Counted from the first letter of the stretch, positions 9,788 through 20,021 are shown. The stretch: DNA of 64,000 nt from Alphaproteobacteria bacterium (GCA_030429105.1 JAUIDE010000008.1:16239-80238), one strand, 5' to 3'. Notes: a model not told the origin generated them from the sequence alone. Numbers and translations are program-made.

Positions 9788-10800
9788 CAGCGCATCCCCC
9801 GCGCGGCGCCCGAAAGCGCGGGCAAGCCAAGCGCGGCGGCGGAAACGGCGCCGGCCGGCGCGCCCGTCCGCCTTGCGGCGCGAAGCTTCGCGGACCGCGC
9901 GCGCGGGTTCCGCGCCAGCTCCGCCGCGCCGGGCTCCAGCGCCTTCTTCGTGACGATCTCGAAGGCGGGCGCCGCGCCCGCCGCCGCCGGGGCGTGGCGG
10001 GAGCCGCCGGGCGCCGCCCCGCCGCGGAGCCGCAGGAAGCGCTTCACGATCCGGTCCTCCAGCGAATGAAAGCTCACCACGGCGAGAATCCCGCCCTCCG
10101 CCAGCAGCGCCTCGGCGGCGGAGAGGCCGCGGGCCAGCTCCCCGAGTTCGTCGTTCACCGCGATGCGCAGCGCCTGGAAGACCCGCGTCGCCGGATGCGG
10201 CCAGCCCGGCTTCGGCCGGGGCAGGCAGCGCTCCACCAGCGCGGCGAGCGCGCGCGTCGTCTCTATGGGCGCGTCGGCGCGCGCCGCGACGATGGCCCGC
10301 GCGATACGGCGGGAGGCGCGCTCCTCCCCGTAGAGGAAGAAGATGTCGGCCAGGGCCGCCTCCTCCGCCCGGTTCACGATCTCCGCCGCGCTCGGCCCTT
10401 CCGATCCCATCCGCATGTCGAGGGGGCCGTCCTTCATGAAGGAGAAGCCGCGCCGCGCCTCGTCGATCTGCATGGAGGAGACGCCGATGTCGAAGACGGC
10501 CCCGTCGAGCGGCCCGTCAACCAGTTCCGCAAGGTCCCCGAACCGGCCCTGAACGATCTCCAGCCGCCCTTCGAAGGCCGGCGCCCATTCCCGCCCGCGG
10601 GCGACCGCCTCCGGGTCCCGGTCGAGCGCGATCACGCGCCCCGCGCCGGCCTCCAGCAGACCGACCGAATAGCCGCCCGCGCCGAACGTCCCGTCGAGAA
10701 AGGTCCCGCCCCGCCCCGGCTCCAGCACGGAGAGAACCTCCGCGAGCATCACCGGCTCGTGGAGCGCGCGCGCCGCGCGGAGCGCCGCCTCCGCGCTCAT
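9787..10800 (-). CDS. rsmH: 16S rRNA (cytosine(1402)-N(4))-methyltransferase
   Basis: [13 protein letters not shown]...[20 protein letters not shown] motifs; start at 10800 chosen over the longer ORF. Confidence 0.95.
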   Translation of the reverse strand: MSAEAALRAARALHEPVMLAEVLSVLEPGRGGTFLDGTFGAGGYSVGLLEAGAGRVIALDRDPEAVARGREWAPAFEGRLEIVQGRFGDLAELVDGPLDGAVFDIGVSSMQIDEARRGFSFMKDGPLDMRMGSEGPSAAEIVNRAEEAALADIFFLYGEERASRRIARAIVAARADAPIETTRALAALVERCLPRPKPGWPHPATRVFQALRIAVNDELGELARGLSAAEALLAEGGILAVVSFHSLEDRIVKRFLRLRGGAAPGGSRHAPAAAGAAPAFEIVTKKALEPGAAELARNPRARSAKLRAARRTGAPAGAVSAAALGLPALSGAARGMR

Positions 10801-11264
10801 GCCGTGCGCGCCACGGACCAGGGCAGCGCCGAGGCGTTCTCCCGCGCCGTGCGGCGGAGATCGGCCTTCATCGCCGCGTAGTTCTCGGGCTTCCATATCT
10901 GGAAATGGGTGAGCCGGGAGATGAAGAGCGCGTCCTCCTCGATCTCCGCCAGCGCCTTCAGGTCCGCCGGCAGCACGATCCGCCCCGTCCCGTCGAGCGG
11001 CAGTTCCCGCGCCTCGCTGCCGAGCGCGTCCGAAAGCGCCTCGGCGACCGGGTCGAAGGGCGGCATGCTCATCACGCTTTCGGCGAGGCGGCGGTAATGG
11101 CCTGCGCCGAAGCCCATGATGGCCGGGCGCTCCATGATCTCCGGCATGAGGTAGAGCGTGGAATCCCCCCCGTCCCGCAGCGCATTGCGGAAGGGCGCCG
11201 GGATCGAGACCCGGCCCTTCGCATCGACCTTGTTGGTCGCGCTGGAGTGGAAGATCGTCTGCAC
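10797..11264 (-). CDS. mraZ: Transcriptional regulator MraZ (probable GTG start)
   Basis: [25 protein letters not shown]; first gene of dcw cluster. Confidence 0.92.
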   Translation of the reverse strand: MQTIFHSSATNKVDAKGRVSIPAPFRNALRDGGDSTLYLMPEIMERPAIMGFGAGHYRRLAESVMSMPPFDPVAEALSDALGSEARELPLDGTGRIVLPADLKALAEIEEDALFISRLTHFQIWKPENYAAMKADLRRTARENASALPWSVARTA

Positions 11265-11492
11265 CGCCCGCTCCCGCCTCTCCCTCTGTCTCCGCGCCGT
11301 TCCCGCCGCCCGGATGTGAAACGGGCCGCGCACCTCTCGGGATGCGCGGCCCTCAGCCTGTCCCTCGGCGCCGTCTGACTGCGCCCGCCGCGTTTTCGCG
11401 GTCGTCTTCGCCTCACGCAGCGCCCCGGCGCCTGTATGAACCTGCCGATTTATCGTTGAGGCCGGAGGTCGCTGCGTTTCATGGTGATAGCA

Positions 11493-11640
11493 TGGGATGG
11501 CATGGTCAGCAAGGGATTCGTATGGGCATTTCATGGGAAAGCGCCCGAAGAATCGCTCGAATGCGAGATAAGTCACAGCCTGGCCGTGTATTTGTTTTTG
11601 ATTTGTTCCCTTTGTTCTTTAATTGTTCACCAAGGTTAAC
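11493..11640. promoter_or_regulatory. Candidate dcw/mraZ control region
   Basis: AT-rich stretch ~11585-11640 upstream of mraZ plus GGG-containing repeat series at 11493-11540. Confidence 0.4.
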
Positions 11641-11684
11641 AGGATTCTCGTGGGATTTCCCGCCAAAGCGGGCGGACAGGCGGC

Positions 11685-13922
11685 TCAGAGCTCTGCGGAG
11701 CGGGCCAGAAGGGCGCCGATGGCCGGGCGGGCCGGGGCGCCGCCGCTCATCGCCTCCTCGATGATGGCGCGCACGGCGCCGAGTTCGACCGAGCGGAGCG
11801 CATATTTCACCCGGCCGACCGAGGCCGGGCGCATCGAGAGGCTGCGGAAGCCGAGCGCGGCGAGCGCCAGCGCCTCCTCCGGCCGGCCCGCCGCCTCCCC
11901 GCAGAAGGAGACCGGCGTCCCCGCCGCCGAGGCGCGGGAGGCGACGCGGCGGAGGAAGGAGAGGAAGGGCGCCGAAAGCGCGTCATAGCGCCGGCGCACC
12001 CGCTCGTTCCCCCGGTCCGCCGCGAAGAAGAACTGCATCAGGTCGTTGCCGCCGACCGAGAGGAAATCGACCTCGCGGAAGAAGGCGGCGGAGGCGTAGG
12101 CGAGCGAGGGCGTCTCAAGCATCGCGCCGACCTTCAGTTCGGTCGTCACCGTATAGCCGAGCCGCTGGAGCCGCGCATGCGTCTCCGTCAGGATCGTCCG
12201 CGCGGCGTAGAACTCCGCCTCGTCCGCCACGAACGGGAACATGACGGAGAGCGGCCGCGCCCCCGCCCCGCGCAGCAGCGCCTGAAGCTGCATCTTCAGC
12301 GCGAAGGGCTTGTCGAGCCCGACGCGGATCGCCCGCCAGCCGAGCGCCGGGTTCTCCTCCTCCGGGCGCTTCATGTAGGGCAGCACCTTGTCCGAGCCGA
12401 TGTCGAGCGTGCGGAAGATCACCGGCGCGCCCTGCGCGGCGTCGAGCACCCGGCCATAGAGCGCCGCCTGGTCGGCCCGCCGCGGCAGGGTCGGACGGGT
12501 CAGGAACTGCAATTCCGTGCGGTAGAGGCCGACGCCCTCGGCCCCGACCTCGAAGAGATTGGGCATGTCCGAGAGGAGCCCCGCATTGATCTGGAGCGAG
12601 ATGCGGTGGCCGTCCCGCGTCTCCGCCGGCAGGCTGCGGATCGCGCGATAGCGCGCCTCCGCCTCCGCCGCGAGCGCGACCTTCTCCTCATAGGCGATGC
12701 GGAGATTTTCCGGCGGGCGGAGAAAGGCCTCGCCCCGGTCCGCGTCCACCACGATGGCGTCGCCGTTCCGCGCCTCCGCCACGATCCGCTCCGCGCCGAC
12801 GACCATCGGGATGGCGAGCGCCCGGGCGACGATGGCGGCGTGCGAGCCGAGCCCGCCCTCCTCCATCACCACGCCGCCGAGCCGCTTGCCGTGGTCGAGC
12901 AGCTCGCCCGGCCCGATGGTGCGGCCGACCAGCACCGCGCCGTCCGGCGGCGCGCCGTTCGGCGCCCCGCCCCCGAGCCGGCGCAGGAGCCGGTTGGCGA
13001 GATCGTCGAGATCGTGCAGCCGGTCCCTCAGATAGGGGTTCGCGGCGCGCTCCATCCGGCTCCGCGCGGCGGATTGCACCCGCTCCACCGCCACCTCGGC
13101 GACGACGCCGGCGGCCACCGCCTCATGGAGCCGCCGGAGCCAGCCCTTGTCATGCGCGAACATCCGGTAGGCTTCGAGCACGTCGCGATATTCCGCCGTC
13201 GCCTCGCCCATGTCCGCCGTCACCAGCGCGTCGACCTCCTCCCGGAGGCTCGCCATCGCCGCGTCGAGCCGCGCGCGCTCGCCCTCGACATCTTCGGTGA
13301 AGGGGTTGGTGATCGCCGCTTTCGGCTCGTGCAGGTGAACGACGCCGATCGCCGCGCCGTCCGAGGCGCCGACGCCCTCATAGGCCTTCGGCGCGGAGCG
13401 GACGAGGTCGAACCCCTCCCCGGTGAACTGCCCGGCGTCCGCCATCTCGGCGATCACCATGGCGATCACCTCGAGCGCGTCGATCTCCTCCTCCGAATAA
13501 TCCCGCGCCGCCGCGTTCTGCACGACGAGAACGCCCATGACCTTGCCGAGCCGCTGGATCGGCACGCCGCAGAAGCTCGAATAGATCTCCTCGCCCGTCT
13601 CGGGCCGGTATTCGAAGCCGGGCGCGCGCGGCGCGTCGCGGGAGGCGAAGGGCTCCGCCGAGGCGGCGATGCGGCCGACGAGGCCCTGCCCGAAGCGGAA
13701 GCGGGTGCGGTGGACGGCCTCCTTCCGGAGCCCCTCCGTCGCGCAGAGCTCCAGCATCTGCTCCTCGCGCAAGAGATAGATGGAGCAGACTTCCGCCACC
13801 ATGTTGACGGCGATGACGGAGACGATCCGGTCGAGCCTCGCCTGCGCGTCTCCCGGCTTCGCCATGACCTGGCGAAGCCGGCGCAGCAGCACGCGCGACC
13901 CTATGTCCGCCGGTGGCGGCAT
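11685..13922 (-). CDS. ptsP: Phosphoenolpyruvate--protein phosphotransferase PtsP (EI-Ntr, N-terminal GAF)
   Basis: 745 aa; GGLGSHAAIVARALAIPMVVG phospho-His region, TLDIGSDK, FCGEAAGRPEEA motifs. Confidence 0.94.
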   Translation of the reverse strand: MPPPADIGSRVLLRRLRQVMAKPGDAQARLDRIVSVIAVNMVAEVCSIYLLREEQMLELCATEGLRKEAVHRTRFRFGQGLVGRIAASAEPFASRDAPRAPGFEYRPETGEEIYSSFCGVPIQRLGKVMGVLVVQNAAARDYSEEEIDALEVIAMVIAEMADAGQFTGEGFDLVRSAPKAYEGVGASDGAAIGVVHLHEPKAAITNPFTEDVEGERARLDAAMASLREEVDALVTADMGEATAEYRDVLEAYRMFAHDKGWLRRLHEAVAAGVVAEVAVERVQSAARSRMERAANPYLRDRLHDLDDLANRLLRRLGGGAPNGAPPDGAVLVGRTIGPGELLDHGKRLGGVVMEEGGLGSHAAIVARALAIPMVVGAERIVAEARNGDAIVVDADRGEAFLRPPENLRIAYEEKVALAAEAEARYRAIRSLPAETRDGHRISLQINAGLLSDMPNLFEVGAEGVGLYRTELQFLTRPTLPRRADQAALYGRVLDAAQGAPVIFRTLDIGSDKVLPYMKRPEEENPALGWRAIRVGLDKPFALKMQLQALLRGAGARPLSVMFPFVADEAEFYAARTILTETHARLQRLGYTVTTELKVGAMLETPSLAYASAAFFREVDFLSVGGNDLMQFFFAADRGNERVRRRYDALSAPFLSFLRRVASRASAAGTPVSFCGEAAGRPEEALALAALGFRSLSMRPASVGRVKYALRSVELGAVRAIIEEAMSGGAPARPAIGALLARSAEL

Positions 13923-13940
13923 CAGCGATCCCCCCTGTCA

Positions 13941-13959
13941 CCGGCGCTTTCTGCGCCGG
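13941..13959 (-). terminator. Hairpin between lysC and ptsP
   Basis: ccggcgc-tttct-gcgccgg perfect 7-bp stem. Confidence 0.4.
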
Positions 13960-13962
13960 CGT

Positions 13963-15213
13963 TCAGACCTTGTCGAGACCGAAGGCCGCGTGCAACGACT
14001 GCACGGCCAGTTCAAGATACTTGCGGCTGATGAGCACGCTCACCTTGATCTCGGAGGTCGTGATGACCTTGATGTTCACGCCGTCAGCCGCGAGGGCGCT
14101 GAACATCGTCTGCGCCACGCCGGAATGGGAGCGCATGCCGACGCCGACGACGGAGACCTTCGCCACGTCGTCGTCCACCACGATCTCGCGATAGCCGATC
14201 TTCGGCTCCGCGTTCTCGAGGAGATGCTTCGCCCGCGCCACGTCGTCCTCCGCGCAGGAGAAGGTCATGTCGGTGAACCCGTCCTCGGAGATGTTCTGGA
14301 CGATCATGTCCACGTTCACCCCGCCCTCGGCGAGCGGGCCGAAGATCGAGGCGGCGACGCCCGGCCGGTCCGCCACCTTCAGCAGCGTGACCTTGGCCTG
14401 CCCGCGCTCGGCGGCGATGCCGGAGACGACGTTCTTCTCCACGATTTCCTCCTCTGGGCAGACGAGCGTGCCCGGATCGTCGCTGAAGCTGGAGCGGACC
14501 ATCAGCTTCACGTTATGGTTCATGGCGAGCTCGACGGAGCGGGTCTGGAGCACTTTCGCGCCGAGCGAGGCAAGCTCCAACATCTCCTCGAAGCTGATGC
14601 GGGAGAGCTTCCGCGCCTTCCGCTCGATCCGAGGGTCGGTGGTGTAGACGCCGTCCACATCCGTATAGATGTCGCAGCGCTCCGCGCCGAGCGCGGCGGC
14701 GAAGGCGACGGCGGAGGTGTCCGAGCCGCCACGGCCGAGCGTGGTGATCCGCCCCTCCGGGCTCACGCCCTGGAAGCCGGCGATGACGGCGTGCATCCCC
14801 TGCCCGAACCGCTCCACGATCTTCGTCGTGTCGATGCCGGTGATCCGGGCCGAGCCGTGGGCGGCGGTCGTCATCACCGGGGCCTGCCAGCCGGCCCAGG
14901 AGCGGGCGGGCACGCCCATCTCCTGCAGGACGATGGCCATGAGCCCGCTCGTCACCTGCTCGCCGCTCGCAACCACGCTGTCATATTCGCGCGCGTCGTA
15001 GAAACCGGGGCTGTTCGCGCCCGGCGTCGCCGCCGCCTCGCGCACATAACCCACCAGCCGGTTCGTCTCCCCCGCCATGGCGGAGACGATGACGGCGACG
15101 TGATAGCCCGCCTCGACCTCGCGTTTGACGCGCGCCGCCGCGTTGCGGATTCGCTCCATGTCGGCGACCGAGGTGCCGCCGAACTTCATCACGAGACGGG
15201 GGGGTGTCGTCAT
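13963..15213 (-). CDS. lysC: Aspartate kinase
   Basis: 416 aa; MKFGGTSVADMERI, GRGGSDTSAVAFAAAL, C-terminal ACT repeats. Confidence 0.96.
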   Translation of the reverse strand: MTTPPRLVMKFGGTSVADMERIRNAAARVKREVEAGYHVAVIVSAMAGETNRLVGYVREAAATPGANSPGFYDAREYDSVVASGEQVTSGLMAIVLQEMGVPARSWAGWQAPVMTTAAHGSARITGIDTTKIVERFGQGMHAVIAGFQGVSPEGRITTLGRGGSDTSAVAFAAALGAERCDIYTDVDGVYTTDPRIERKARKLSRISFEEMLELASLGAKVLQTRSVELAMNHNVKLMVRSSFSDDPGTLVCPEEEIVEKNVVSGIAAERGQAKVTLLKVADRPGVAASIFGPLAEGGVNVDMIVQNISEDGFTDMTFSCAEDDVARAKHLLENAEPKIGYREIVVDDDVAKVSVVGVGMRSHSGVAQTMFSALAADGVNIKVITTSEIKVSVLISRKYLELAVQSLHAAFGLDKV

Positions 15214-15515
15214 CCGCGGCTCCTGCTCGCCCGGCCGTCCCGGCGGGCGGGTGCGCTATATCGCCGGGGGCGCGGGGGGGCAAGGCGTTCCGCTTGACGG
15301 GAGGGGGCGAGGATTCCCGCCTTATGCCGGAACCATGATCCGCCGGCGGGAGAGAGATCGCTCAACCATTTTCACCCGATCAAGGCCGTCCCGTCAGCAG
15401 CCTGAGCCATAGCACCGGGAGGAGCCCCGAATGCCCCGCGGGCACGCTGGGGTATCATGATAGGTTCACCTTTTAAGCCAGATACTTGACGCCCCTGCGC
15501 ACTGTGCGCAGCCCC

Positions 15516-15950
15516 TCAATCGTCCCGCCGCGGCAGGAACGGCAGCGGGGCGACCGGCACGCCCTCCTCGATCAGCGCCTTCGCCTCCTCGGCGGTCGCC
15601 TCGCCGTGGATCGGGCGGGCCTCGGCCTCGCCGAGATGCATGGCCCGCGCCTCCGTGGCGAAGCGCCGGCCGACCCAGGCGGATTTCGCCTCGATCTCCC
15701 GCCGGAGCGCGGCGAGCTTCTCCACGATCTCGGCCGGGGCGGGGGCGGAGAGCATCGGCTCCGCCGGGGCCGCCCGCTTGTTGCCCTTCACCGGCACGCC
15801 CGGCGCCATCAGCGCCTTCTCCACCTTCGGCGAGCCGCAGAGCGCGCAGGAGACGAGGCCCCGCGCCGCCTGTTCGTCATAGGCTGCGGCGGAGCCGAAC
15901 CAGGCTTCGAAGGCGTGGCCCTCGGCGCAGCGAAGGTCGTAGCGGATCAT
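15516..15950 (-). CDS. DUF1178 family protein
   Basis: MIRYDLRCAEGHAFEAWFGSAAAYDEQAARGLVSCALCGSPKVEKALMAP matches the DUF1178 pattern. Confidence 0.85.
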   Translation of the reverse strand: MIRYDLRCAEGHAFEAWFGSAAAYDEQAARGLVSCALCGSPKVEKALMAPGVPVKGNKRAAPAEPMLSAPAPAEIVEKLAALRREIEAKSAWVGRRFATEARAMHLGEAEARPIHGEATAEEAKALIEEGVPVAPLPFLPRRDD

Positions 15951-15990
15951 GGCCCCTCTCTTCTCACAGGGGCATATATAAGACGTTTCC

Positions 15991-17292
15991 GTGAAAGCCA
16001 TCGCGCTTCTTTCGCGGCCCGGGCTCGGCTATCAGGGATGGATCATGCCGCGCCTCCCCGACCTCGCCCGCCTCGCGGGCCGCCTTTTTGTCCGCCCGTC
16101 CGAGGCGGAGCCGGAAGCGGCGTCTCCGGCCCCGGAGCCGCCGCCCGTCGCGCCGCCGCCGCCGGCCCGCTCGCCCGATTCCGAGGCGCTGGATCGGTTG
16201 CCCGCCGCCCTCCTCCTCGTCGACGAAGACCTCCGCATCCGCCGCATCAACCCGGAGGCGCTGCGGCTCCTCGCCGAGGAATCGGGGCCTAGCGTGGAGG
16301 CGGCGGTCGACCTGCCGCTCGTCTCGCTGATCCGCGCGCCGGGGCTGATCGAGGCGATCGAGGACACAATCACCGACGGCGCGCCGCGGAGCGTCGAGGC
16401 GCCGCTGATCCGCAAGCGGACGGAGCGGCGGCTCCTCGCCCATGTCCGCGCCCTCGGCCCCGCCGCCCCGCGGGAGCCCGCCGCGCTCGTGCTGATCGAG
16501 GACCGCACGCGCATCCGCCAGATCGAGGAGATGCGGCAGGACTTCATCGCCAATGCGAGCCACGAGCTGAAGACCCCGCTCGCCTCCATCATCGGCTTCA
16601 TCGAGACCCTTCAGGGCCCCGCGAAGGACGACCCGGCCGCCCGCGCCCGCTTCCTCGGCATCATGGCGACGCAGGCGGAGCGCATGAAGCGGCTGGTGGA
16701 GGACCTCATGTCCCTCTCCCGCATCGAGATGAACGCCCATGTCCGGCCCAAGGGCGCGGTGGACCTCGCCGCCCTCGCCCATGCGACCGTGGCGGCGATG
16801 GAGCCGGTCGCGCGCGAGGCGGGGGCGACGCTTGCGCTGGAGGTGGAGGGCGAGGGGCCCGTCGTCGCGGGCGACCAGGACCAGCTCGCCCAGCTCCTGA
16901 CCAACCTCCTCGACAACGCGATCAAGTATGGCGGCGAGGGCGTGACCGTCACGATCCACCGCGCCGCGCCCGCGCCGGAATGGCCCGGAATGGTCGGCCT
17001 GACCGTGGCCGACGACGGCCCCGGAATCCCACGGGAGCACCTGCCGCGGCTGACCGAGCGGTTCTACCGGGTCTCCGTCGCGCGCAGCAAGGCGGTGGGG
17101 GGCACAGGGCTCGGCCTCGCCATCGCCAAACACATCCTCACGCGCCATCGCGGCGAACTCCAGATCCGCTCGAAACTCGGCGAGGGCAGCGCCTTCACGA
17201 TCTGGATGCCGCCGGCGCCCGACTCGCGAACGGCGCCCGCTTCTGTGACGAAACCGGCGGAGACGCGGCCCGCCAGCGTCGACAAATCCTGA
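15991..17292 (+). CDS. phoR: Phosphate regulon sensor histidine kinase
   Basis: HisKA FIANASHELKTPLASIIGFIETL, HATPase GTGLGLAIAKHIL; adjacent to pst operon; start may be 16045. Confidence 0.9.
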   Translation: MKAIALLSRPGLGYQGWIMPRLPDLARLAGRLFVRPSEAEPEAASPAPEPPPVAPPPPARSPDSEALDRLPAALLLVDEDLRIRRINPEALRLLAEESGPSVEAAVDLPLVSLIRAPGLIEAIEDTITDGAPRSVEAPLIRKRTERRLLAHVRALGPAAPREPAALVLIEDRTRIRQIEEMRQDFIANASHELKTPLASIIGFIETLQGPAKDDPAARARFLGIMATQAERMKRLVEDLMSLSRIEMNAHVRPKGAVDLAALAHATVAAMEPVAREAGATLALEVEGEGPVVAGDQDQLAQLLTNLLDNAIKYGGEGVTVTIHRAAPAPEWPGMVGLTVADDGPGIPREHLPRLTERFYRVSVARSKAVGGTGLGLAIAKHILTRHRGELQIRSKLGEGSAFTIWMPPAPDSRTAPASVTKPAETRPASVDKS

Positions 17293-17319
17293 ATTTCGCC
17301 GCTGTTCCAGCGCTTAACA

Positions 17320-17348
17320 CTGTCACAAAACTGTTTTCCGTTCGTCAT
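17320..17348 (+). promoter_or_regulatory. Pho-box array upstream of pstS
   Basis: CTGTCAC-AAAA-CTGTTTT-CCGT-TCGTCAT, 7-bp units on an 11-bp period. Confidence 0.75.
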
Positions 17349-17449
17349 AGAAACACGTCGCCCGGCGGCTAGGCACGGCCCCCGAGACAGGGCGCGCGTC
17401 GTTCTGCTCGTCAAAACGCAGAAACGATCCTCGATATGGAGAGATTCAC

Positions 17450-18484
17450 ATGAACAAGCGCATCGCAGCCGCCGCGATCGCCGCCGCGGCGGTCGCCGTC
17501 GCCGGAGCCGCCTCGGCCCGCGACCAGGTCCAGATCGCCGGCTCCTCGACCGTTCTTCCCTACGCCCAGATCGTGGCGGAAGCCTTCGGCGAGACCTATT
17601 CCAACTTCAAGACGCCGATCGTCGAATCCGGCGGTTCCTCGGGCGGCCTGAAGGAATTCTGCAAGGGCGCCGGCCCGGCGACCATCGATATCGCGAACTC
17701 CTCCCGCCCGATCCGCGAGAGCGAAGTGAAGGCCTGCGCCGACGCCGGCGTGACGGACATCATGGAAGTCCGCATCGGCTATGACGGGATCGTCTTCGCG
17801 ACGGACATCAACGGCCCGGACTTCGCCTTCACCCCGGCGGACATCTACAAGGCGCTGGCCGCCGACGTCGTCGTCGACGGCGCGCTCGTTCCCAACCCCT
17901 ACGAGACCTGGAAGGAAGTGAACCCGGCCTTCCCCGACTGGAAGATCGCGGCCTACATCCCGGGCGAGAAGCACGGCACCCGTGAAGTCTTCGAGGAGAA
18001 GGTTCTCGCGCATGGCTGCGAGGAGACCGGCGCCATGAAGGCGATGATGGACGGCGGCATGGAGAAGAAGGCGGCGCAGGAAGCCTGCATCCGCGTCCGC
18101 AAGGACGGCGCCTCCATCGACATCGACGGCGACTATACCGAGACGCTTTCGCGCATCGACGCGAACCGCACCGGCGTCGGCGTGTTCGGCCTCGCCTTCT
18201 ACGAGAACAACAAGGACCGTCTGAAGGTCGGCACCATGTCCGGCGTCGTCCCGACCACGGAGTCGATCGCCGCGGGCGAGTATCCCGTCTCCCGTCCGCT
18301 CTTCTTCTATGTGAAGAAGGCGCATCTCGACGTGATCCCGGGCCTTCGCGAGTATGTCGAGTTCTTCACAGCCGACGAGATGATCGGGCCGGCGGGTCCG
18401 CTCGCCAACTATGGCCTCGTCGCCGCGCCGAAGGCCGAGCGTGAGGCGCTCCGCGCCCGCATCGCCGCCGGCGAGACGATGTGA
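17450..18484 (+). CDS. pstS: Phosphate ABC transporter substrate-binding protein
   Basis: Signal peptide, IAGSSTVLPYAQ, SGGSSGGLKEFC. Confidence 0.95.
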   Translation: MNKRIAAAAIAAAAVAVAGAASARDQVQIAGSSTVLPYAQIVAEAFGETYSNFKTPIVESGGSSGGLKEFCKGAGPATIDIANSSRPIRESEVKACADAGVTDIMEVRIGYDGIVFATDINGPDFAFTPADIYKALAADVVVDGALVPNPYETWKEVNPAFPDWKIAAYIPGEKHGTREVFEEKVLAHGCEETGAMKAMMDGGMEKKAAQEACIRVRKDGASIDIDGDYTETLSRIDANRTGVGVFGLAFYENNKDRLKVGTMSGVVPTTESIAAGEYPVSRPLFFYVKKAHLDVIPGLREYVEFFTADEMIGPAGPLANYGLVAAPKAEREALRARIAAGETM

Positions 18485-18504
18485 TCGGACCCCGGTCCTG
18501 AACG

Positions 18505-18533
18505 CGCCGGGGGCGGAACGCCCGCCCCCGGCG
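18505..18533 (+). terminator. Strong intergenic hairpin between pstS and pstC
   Basis: cgccgggggcg-gaacgcc-cgcccccggcg perfect 11-bp stem. Confidence 0.6.
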
Positions 18534-18557
18534 ACCTGACGCGAGGGGAAGAGGATC

Positions 18558-20021
18558 ATGGGCGTCTCGACGCTGATACTGGTCGTGCTGGCGCTCGCCG
18601 CCGCCGGCTACATCGCCGGCCGGATGAAGGCGAAGGCGATGGAGAGGGCCGGGGCGAGGCCCCATTCGCGGAGCGGCTTCCACGCCGCCCATGTGATGAA
18701 CTGGGTGCTGCTGCCCTCGCTCGCCGTCATCGTGCTGATCGTGATCGCGCGCCCCATCATCGTGGACAACGCGGTGCGCGCCGAATTTCCGGCGGAGCTT
18801 CGCCAGGACGAGACGCAATCCAACCTCATCGCAGGGATGGTCTCGCAGATCGCCGGCGGGCTGACGCTGCTCGACGAGGGCGAGCGCGAGCAGGTCCGCG
18901 TCGGCCTCGTCCCGCTCCGCCCGCTGCTGGCGGAGAAGGGCGTCGCGCTCGGCGGCGCAGACATCGAACCCTTCATGGTCCGCGCCGCGGACACGCTGAA
19001 CGGGCTGAACTCGACCTTTTCCGGAGCGCTCTGGCTCCTCACGATCCTCGCCGCGGTCATCGGCGGCGCGCTCGGCTGGCTCCAGATCAAGCCGGAGATG
19101 CGCGCGCGGAACCGCGTCGAGACGGTCATCAAGGGCGTGCTCATCGCCGCCTCCGCCATCGCGATCCTCACCACGGTCGGCATCGTCTTCTCGATGCTGA
19201 GCGAGAGCCTGCGCTTCTTCAGCATGGTCTCGCCCGTCAACTTCTTCTTCGGCTCGACCTGGGACCCGCGCTTCGCCGCCGCGGACTCGACGGGCGACGA
19301 GGGTGGGCAATACGGCCTCCTGCCGCTGCTTTGGGGCACGGCCTACATCTCGATCATCGCGCTCATCATCGCCGTCCCCATCGGGCTCTTCTCGGCGATC
19401 TACATGGCCGAATACGCCTCGAAGCGCGTGCGCGGGATCGTGAAGCCGATCATCGAGGTGCTGGCCGGCATCCCCACCATCGTCTACGGCTTCTTCGCCC
19501 TCGTGACGGTCGGCCCGATCATCCGCGACGCGGTGGCCGTGCCGCTCGGCCTCGGCTCCTCCGGCTCCTCGGTGATGACGGCGGGCGTGGTGATGGGCAT
19601 CATGATCATCCCTTTCATCTCCTCGCTCTCCGACGACATCATCAACGCGGTGCCGCAATCGCTGCGCGACGGCTCCTACGGACTCGGCGCCACGAAGTCG
19701 GAGACGGTGCGGCAGGTCGTGCTGCCCGCCGCCCTGCCCGGCATCGTCGGCGCCGTGCTCCTCGCGGCCTCGCGCGCCATCGGCGAGACGATGATCGTCG
19801 TGCTCGCCGCGGGCGTCGCGACGCGCATCTCGCTCAATCCCTTCCAGGAAATGACCACGATCACCGTGAAGATCGTGAGCCAGCTGACCGGCGACACCGA
19901 ATTCACCTCGCCGCAGGTGCTGGTGGCCTTCGCGCTCGGCCTCACGCTCTTCGTCGTCACGCTGGGGCTCAACATCTACGCGCTGCACATCGTGCGCAAA
20001 TATCGGGAGCAGTACGACTGA
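18558..20021 (+). CDS. pstC: Phosphate ABC transporter permease PstC (N-terminally extended)
   Basis: 487 aa; GLLPLLWGTAYISIIAL, EYASKRVRGIVKPIIEVLAGIPTIVYGFFAL. Confidence 0.94.
   Translation: MGVSTLILVVLALAAAGYIAGRMKAKAMERAGARPHSRSGFHAAHVMNWVLLPSLAVIVLIVIARPIIVDNAVRAEFPAELRQDETQSNLIAGMVSQIAGGLTLLDEGEREQVRVGLVPLRPLLAEKGVALGGADIEPFMVRAADTLNGLNSTFSGALWLLTILAAVIGGALGWLQIKPEMRARNRVETVIKGVLIAASAIAILTTVGIVFSMLSESLRFFSMVSPVNFFFGSTWDPRFAAADSTGDEGGQYGLLPLLWGTAYISIIALIIAVPIGLFSAIYMAEYASKRVRGIVKPIIEVLAGIPTIVYGFFALVTVGPIIRDAVAVPLGLGSSGSSVMTAGVVMGIMIIPFISSLSDDIINAVPQSLRDGSYGLGATKSETVRQVVLPAALPGIVGAVLLAASRAIGETMIVVLAAGVATRISLNPFQEMTTITVKIVSQLTGDTEFTSPQVLVAFALGLTLFVVTLGLNIYALHIVRKYREQYD

Noticed and set aside
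11265-11576. N-terminal extension of mraZ ORF
   Set aside because: Non-homologous upstream residues; MraZ begins at the GTG with [11 protein letters not shown]
12177-14030. 617-aa plus-strand ORF
   Set aside because: Antisense shadow of ptsP
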